A stretch of 64,000 nucleotides of DNA from a virus. Numbering within the stretch: position 1 is the stretch's first letter; each line of letters begins with the position of its first letter. The stretch covers positions 1 through 64,000 of the IMG/VR virus record IMGVR_UViG_3300019762_000006; one strand, given 5' to 3'. Shown here piece by piece: positions 59,719-64,000 of this stretch. A program made the translations under genes and the position numbers. The notes below the pieces were generated by a model. The model had not been told where the DNA came from. It saw only the letters and a program-made list of their open reading frames with translations, and did no database searches.

Positions 59719-60500
59719 AAATACTTCCTTCGTGATTTAATAAAATTTATAACCCTTCGGTATACTGAATCAGTATCCTTGGGCACCAAAAATGAACGGT
59801 TAAGATGTAAAATAACCTGTTCAATTAGCTTGTCGTCTGCCCCACGTTCAACTAAGTTGAATGCTGCGGACAATAAGTAACGGGTACGGTTGCCACTAAT
59901 TGCGGTTGAGTACGACTGAAATTCGGTTAGAATCTCTGTAAGATCCAATGAAGAATCTAGTTGACGTACTTCTTTCTCTTCCTCTGGTAACAAATAATCG
60001 TCAACGACTAATGGCTGTCCATGGGAAGATACCACAATAGAGTTTGCGTAACTATAAAACTTCTGTGAAGGACGTTCTGATGCGTTATCCAGATCAGTTA
60101 TAAGTCCAAGTGTCCGAATTCCTATAACTAGTCTGCGATACTCCTTAGAGTTCACCTCCCGATCCAAAGGTAATAGCACACGATACTTAAATAGATTCTG
60201 GGTGTCACTTGTTGTCCCTAAAATACACTCCAAGTCCTCCAATTGCAACTCTGCTAAGCGTGAATGAATGTCTGTAGATGTATAATCTATGTCAATTACT
60301 ACAAACTTAGCGGGTCCGCAAATGTTGTAAAGTCCCTGCTCGTGTCCCAAGAACTTAAATGGGTTGTACATATAGTCCTTCGATAATAAATAGACTAAAC
60401 TTCTAAAAGTACATCGCATATGCTTAGTAAAAAACTTAATGTCCTCTCGTTCGTCCTTTGTGAAGTCGGGCAATGGTCTAATTGATAAGGTTACTTGCAT
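59715..60500 (-). CDS. AEP-type primase domain protein, 261 aa
   Basis: An archaeo-eukaryotic-primase-like core: VVIDID (67-72) is the acidic DxD metal site, followed by LGTTSDTQNLFKYRVLLPLD and a later ASERPSQKFYSYANSI. Absence of a helicase domain makes it a stand-alone primase or PrimPol. It overlaps its neighbours and lies next to the 759-residue ATPase, suggesting a split primase-helicase. N4 encodes its own primase-type gene in this region. Priming activity not proven. Confidence 0.65.
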   Translation of the reverse strand: MQVTLSIRPLPDFTKDEREDIKFFTKHMRCTFRSLVYLLSKDYMYNPFKFLGHEQGLYNICGPAKFVVIDIDYTSTDIHSRLAELQLEDLECILGTTSDTQNLFKYRVLLPLDREVNSKEYRRLVIGIRTLGLITDLDNASERPSQKFYSYANSIVVSSHGQPLVVDDYLLPEEEKEVRQLDSSLDLTEILTEFQSYSTAISGNRTRYLLSAAFNLVERGADDKLIEQVILHLNRSFLVPKDTDSVYRRVINFIKSRRKYL

Positions 60501-60721
60501 GGTTCAAAAGAATTACATCCAAAAGTTGTAAAGTTAGCTTTTGGGTCAATCTGAAGTATGCTGTCTTGTACAGAGCATCCACAATAATCATGTCTACAGT
60601 TATCACAGATTTGGTGTTTCTTCAATAATTCAAAAGTATCAACTGCAATAACTTGTTCGCGATAAGTTGCTGGTTCTAGTCCCAAATTCTTTAAATGTTT
60701 AAAAATCTCTTGTCTATCCAT
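60491..60721 (-). CDS. cysteine-rich zinc-finger-like protein, 76 aa
   Basis: The start at 60721 (MDRQEIF) follows a clear ribosome binding site AAGGAAACAGTT; a longer frame to 60784 would run into the neighbouring gene. C-terminal CDNCRHDYCGC and FGCNSFEPC supply seven cysteines, enough for a zinc finger. Sits between the primase and the large ATPase and may be a DNA-binding adaptor for them. Confidence 0.6.
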   Translation of the reverse strand: MDRQEIFKHLKNLGLEPATYREQVIAVDTFELLKKHQICDNCRHDYCGCSVQDSILQIDPKANFTTFGCNSFEPCK

Positions 60722-60731
60722 AACTGTTTCC

Positions 60732-63011
60732 TTATAAGTTTGCGAATGGTTCAATAAGATATGTATGCTTAGTCTGCTCATCAATAGATTTGATAAGAGA
60801 CGAGTTTACATTATCAACAAAGTTTAACAGCCTATCGTCTGGTACATAGTGAACTCGCATATCGTAAACAATAGTTGCGAATAGCAGAAGTGGATTAGAT
60901 GACGCATCTAATGCATCAATCAGTAATTGCTTGTTCTCTAATATGTCGTCGTTCAAGTACTTGTTAATAGCTGCTGTAGTAGGTTTAGAATCTGCTTTGA
61001 TAGATAGTAAGGGAACATCACCGCCTGAAGCCAGATTTGCCAATACTCCACTAATGTCAAATAACTTAGCAGGTTCAGTTGCTTGTAAAACAGTTGCATC
61101 CTTGTAACCGTAATAAAGCATGTCAAATTCGCAATGTTCAGGCAATACACGAAGCATAAGTTGATTAGCAATAGACAATGCTATAAACTTATATTCAGAT
61201 TGCTTAACAATTGAATTAACAGGAAGAATCAAAGTAAAAGCGTGTTTGTTACTTGGGTCCTCACTAGTTGCTATAAAATGGTGTGTTGCAGATAAATACT
61301 TGTTAATCATGTCCATAGACAGGAATGAGTGTTCAACACGTAAGGCAATGAACTTACTAGTATCCTCTACAAATGGGTTAAATGTTGCGTTCAGGCTTAA
61401 CATCTTCCCAAGTGCACTAATAGGCTTGTTAGAAGATATGTTGTGAATTGGGGACTCAGTGATATGGCCAGGAATTGCCTTATATGAGTACTCCCCATCC
61501 AGATTCTTTACAACGGGCACAAATACAAAGGCATTTGATTTCTCGTTATAAGATACAGTTGCTATTCCCTCAAGTTTACTGTTAACAGGTTTTAAAAAGT
61601 TCTCTAAAGATGCTTTGTTTAGCTGTTTAACATTTATGTATCCTCTAGTAATTGCTTTATCGATTGGTAAAGTATTATCAAAAAATCCTTGTTGCCAATC
61701 GTTAATAAATAACTCATAGTCCTTCAGTTCTAATGTTTTAGCAAATCTGGTAAGGTGTTGTGCCGTATAATCACAAAAGTAAATTGCTGCTTTAAGAGTA
61801 TCTGCATCAATAACTCGTTTGTTCTGTGCTAATGCCCAAACAGCTGCAATACGTCCCATTTTAAATGCTCTACCAGACATTTCAATGCCTTCTACAGAAT
61901 CCCCATCCTTGAGCAATAAATACTTAGATAAATCCTGTGTGTAAGACTTGTAGTCATCGTACACTACAGAGGCTTCCTCGTCGAACATAACTACAGGATC
62001 TGCAATAGTTGACTTAACACATTTAACAAAATGTGTATTCAGTCGTTCAGTGTACTCTTTAAGAATCACTCTAGAATTTGCTTGAATTTCCCTACGTTCT
62101 GCTGGAGATTTGGGAATATACTCGTTCTCAAATTCCTCTGCTGCGTTACTAAATACAATCGATACTCTACGAGCGAGTGAAGTAGTGAGCATAGGAATTA
62201 GTAATTTCTGCACATTCCCTTCAGTATAGAATGGGGCTGGACTAGAAATTCCTAATAGATTTGGGAACATATCGTCAACCGATTCCTCTTTAGAGTCCTC
62301 AGTCTTGAATTCAGGTGCTACAGATTTACCCATATCGTATAGAGTAGAAAATAGTTCCAATACATCTACGATCTTAGAGTTAGACTGTACAGCTAAGCCA
62401 AGTTCAGATGCAAAAAGAGACTTGACACCAAATGAAGTCTTTGCCATACGGTTAAGTGATGTTGTAAGACCTCCTCTAGTAGATGCTAAAGAAGTAATAG
62501 CTATCTCAGGCTTATCTATAAGATGTTGGTAATCTGTATATACCACCGAATTCTCGTCCAAATCTGGTGTAGTCTTCTTAGCATCCCTAATATATCTACT
62601 TCTAGCTTTGTCTTCCAGTTCAATACTATGTTGCTTCTCAATAAAGTCTATAGCTGATGCTGCTGCTTTACTAAGAGCTTGGTAAGTACTATCTTTACCT
62701 GATCCAGAACGACTAATAATCATAGAGTATGTGTTAATACCTATATAATCGTCTGAGTAAATTGGGTCGTTAATGTGTGGTCTAAGTTGACCAAACATGT
62801 GAGACAATACAAAATTGGATACTGCTACAGCAGAAATATTGCTAAATGCTGGCGTTTTAGCAGTTGCTAATTTCAACATATCCTGCATAACTTGGGGTAA
62901 TACTGTAGTGTCAAATTGGTTCATGTTACGATTCTGTAAAAACTCTAAGTCCTCCTCATACTGTGCTATGAGTGACTTGAGTTTAGATAGAATCTGTTCT
63001 TCAGTTGTCAT
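60732..63011 (-). CDS. large primase-helicase-type ATPase (DUF3987-like), 759 aa
   Basis: Walker A SRSGSGKDS (residues 100-108) in the pattern SMIISRSGSGKDSTYQAL, a DUF3987-type feature where the lysine is followed by DST. Other parts include TRGGLTTSLN and LFASELGLAVQ (Walker B-like region) and TTSLARRVSIVFSN. The C-terminal half is alpha/beta without nuclease motifs. DUF3987-type proteins are phage replication ATPases; this would be the replicative helicase partner of the 261-residue primase. Coupled to the next gene by overlap. Confidence 0.65.
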   Translation of the reverse strand: MTTEEQILSKLKSLIAQYEEDLEFLQNRNMNQFDTTVLPQVMQDMLKLATAKTPAFSNISAVAVSNFVLSHMFGQLRPHINDPIYSDDYIGINTYSMIISRSGSGKDSTYQALSKAAASAIDFIEKQHSIELEDKARSRYIRDAKKTTPDLDENSVVYTDYQHLIDKPEIAITSLASTRGGLTTSLNRMAKTSFGVKSLFASELGLAVQSNSKIVDVLELFSTLYDMGKSVAPEFKTEDSKEESVDDMFPNLLGISSPAPFYTEGNVQKLLIPMLTTSLARRVSIVFSNAAEEFENEYIPKSPAERREIQANSRVILKEYTERLNTHFVKCVKSTIADPVVMFDEEASVVYDDYKSYTQDLSKYLLLKDGDSVEGIEMSGRAFKMGRIAAVWALAQNKRVIDADTLKAAIYFCDYTAQHLTRFAKTLELKDYELFINDWQQGFFDNTLPIDKAITRGYINVKQLNKASLENFLKPVNSKLEGIATVSYNEKSNAFVFVPVVKNLDGEYSYKAIPGHITESPIHNISSNKPISALGKMLSLNATFNPFVEDTSKFIALRVEHSFLSMDMINKYLSATHHFIATSEDPSNKHAFTLILPVNSIVKQSEYKFIALSIANQLMLRVLPEHCEFDMLYYGYKDATVLQATEPAKLFDISGVLANLASGGDVPLLSIKADSKPTTAAINKYLNDDILENKQLLIDALDASSNPLLLFATIVYDMRVHYVPDDRLLNFVDNVNSSLIKSIDEQTKHTYLIEPFANL

Positions 63012-63202
63012 TTACTATCCTTTGTAATTATCTGTGAGAAAATATGAGCATATCTTAAATATTCTGAAGGTGAATTAAATACATGCCAAGTTGCTTTAAC
63101 AGCAAATGTGTTAGCTATTGCACTTGCTTTGTCTTCGCCTAAATGTAACTTAGAATCTTTAATTACAATGTATATAATTTTGTACACATGTTCAGTTGTC
63201 AT
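63008..63202 (-). CDS. hypothetical small protein, 64 aa
   Basis: Function not recognised; helical. Ribosome binding site AAAGGCAGTTA. Overlaps both neighbouring genes, so it is translated with the large ATPase. Confidence 0.55.
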   Translation of the reverse strand: MTTEHVYKIIYIVIKDSKLHLGEDKASAIANTFAVKATWHVFNSPSEYLRYAHIFSQIITKDSK

Positions 63203-63650
63203 TAACTGCCTTTAAAATTGAATCTAGTTGTATCTCTAAGTAGCAAATACCATCACGCATAACTTTGTTGTACAATTGCTTCTTGTTTAAAGACACTCTA
63301 TACGCTTTAAGATCACGTTGTGTTGCAAATTGAGGTTCGTAGTTCAGCATAGTTGCTAATTTAGTAATGTAGTTAAACATAGCTTCATCAGAACCATTCA
63401 GTGTAGGCTGTGCTAAGCTATTGTAAAGTACTACAAAGTCAGTTGGTGAACGCATACAGAGGTGTTCGTTAGTTACTATGAAGGGAGATTCAATAGTACA
63501 TTTATCAAATGAGCCCTGTTCAAGTTTAGCTTGACACTCGTCTAGTTTCTGTTTAAGGTTTTTATTTGTCTCTGCTAAAATTTCATCTGGGTATGTTGGT
63601 TTGCTTGAAATAAGTTCGTCGTATTCTTCTTGGGTTAATATGTATTGCAT
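63192..63650 (-). CDS. hypothetical protein, 152 aa
   Basis: Function not recognised. Helical N-terminus with LISSKPTYPDEILAETNKNL. Ribosome binding site AAATTAGGAGATTAAC. First of three small genes upstream of the large ATPase in the direction of transcription. Confidence 0.55.
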   Translation of the reverse strand: MQYILTQEEYDELISSKPTYPDEILAETNKNLKQKLDECQAKLEQGSFDKCTIESPFIVTNEHLCMRSPTDFVVLYNSLAQPTLNGSDEAMFNYITKLATMLNYEPQFATQRDLKAYRVSLNKKQLYNKVMRDGICYLEIQLDSILKAVNDN

Positions 63651-63651
63651 G

Positions 63652-63924
63652 TTAATCTCCTAATTTGTGATAAATTGTTTCTCCGTTAGAGAAATGTCCA
63701 GTCACTCCATATGGAGTTGACACTTGTGTGAGTAAAGACTCAATGTGTTGTATTGCTTCCGACTCAATTGATTCCAATTTGGTTTGTAATCTAGAGCCAT
63801 GCAAAGCCCAAATTCCTGGTTTGATATCGTAATACTCTAGGTCCTCTTCAAGTTTTGATATAACATCAGTTGTATTCTCGTAATAATCACACCCATCTAT
63901 TAACCATTCAAACTCGTAATCCAA
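63652..63924 (-). CDS. hypothetical protein, start uncertain, 90 aa or longer
   Basis: Acidic, helical. The only visible start in the frame is a TTG at 63924 with no good ribosome binding site; the open frame continues upstream without an ATG, so the true start may lie at another codon nearer 63960. Next to its 5' side is TATTTATTAGAT on the minus strand, like the early hairpin boxes, but no perfect hairpin. Confidence 0.45.
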   Translation of the reverse strand: MDYEFEWLIDGCDYYENTTDVISKLEEDLEYYDIKPGIWALHGSRLQTKLESIESEAIQHIESLLTQVSTPYGVTGHFSNGETIYHKLGD

Positions 63925-64000
63925 ATTTGCTGCTTCGTAATATCCAGATCTAATAAATATATTGATGCAGTACGTAAAATTAAGGTTAAGGTAGTTTAGT

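Noticed and set aside
60732-63011. DNA polymerase identity for the 759-residue protein
   Set aside because: It has a Walker A and no polymerase A-, B- or C-motifs; no other ORF here looks like a DNA polymerase.
1-64000. tRNA genes
   Set aside because: No cloverleaf with a GGTTCGAATCC-type T-arm was found in the intergenic regions on inspection; a dedicated scan would be needed to be sure.
1-64000. CRISPR array or integrase
   Set aside because: No regularly spaced repeats and no integrase or recombinase ORF; repeated strings seen are within fibre genes or are short promoter boxes.
63930-64000. Sixth hairpin promoter at the right edge
   Set aside because: The TATTTATTAGAT box is present on the minus strand but there is no matching inverted repeat next to it.

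Overview
The window is AT-rich, densely packed double-stranded DNA phage sequence from an N4-type podovirus (Schitoviridae-like). The main evidence is the late-gene order on the + strand: large terminase, tail and lysis genes, a 730-residue portal, scaffold-like protein, major capsid protein, internal virion proteins, then a 2517-residue protein. That giant protein carries the T/DxxGR, A, B and C motifs of a T7/N4-class single-subunit RNA polymerase, so it is read as the virion RNA polymerase (vRNAP) injected with the DNA. The host is not identified. AGA/ATA-rich codon use and extended -10 (TGnTATAAT) promoters suggest a low-GC Gram-negative bacterium, possibly Campylobacterota; this is weak inference. 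No tRNA, CRISPR array, integrase or DNA polymerase gene was seen.

Layout. (1) 1-3.7 kb: small leftward early-type genes, with five short inverted repeats (5-6 bp stems, 3-4 nt loops) that share a flanking box and resemble N4 vRNAP hairpin promoters. Inside it sits a rightward RepL-like winged-helix gene behind a TTGCTCGA operator or iteron cluster. (2) 3.9-6.8 kb: rightward small genes, including a T5orf172/GIY-YIG protein. (3) 6.8-42 kb: rightward late genes: terminase, tail fibres, a lysis block (PLA2-like protein, Cache-like membrane protein, two holin candidates, GH24-type lysozyme), portal, capsid, tail and internal proteins, vRNAP, and a 1334-residue protein with an HExxH zincin-like motif. 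(4) 42-43.1 kb: a two-gene mobile cassette (ribbon-helix-helix protein plus DUF723/GIY-YIG protein) inserted at the 3' end of the 1334-residue gene; the displaced original gene end survives downstream. (5) 43.1-64 kb: leftward metabolism and replication genes: DHFR, thymidylate synthase, dNTP pyrophosphohydrolase, class Ia ribonucleotide reductase, HU-like protein, WGR-ligase, UvrD/Rep-like helicase, SSB-like protein, Sak4-like ATPase, AEP-type primase and a large primase-helicase-type ATPase. A second copy of the mobile cassette lies at 57.9-59.0 kb.

How it fits together. Leftward (early/middle) and rightward (late) transcription diverge near 3.7-3.9 kb and converge near 43.15 kb. If the genome is circular or was circularised in assembly, the leftward early block runs off the left edge and joins the replication genes entering from the right edge. 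In N4, injected vRNAP transcribes early genes from hairpin promoters, and the phage SSB later helps host RNA polymerase read late genes. All these parts have candidates here except the second phage RNA polymerase and the DNA polymerase, which would lie outside the window.
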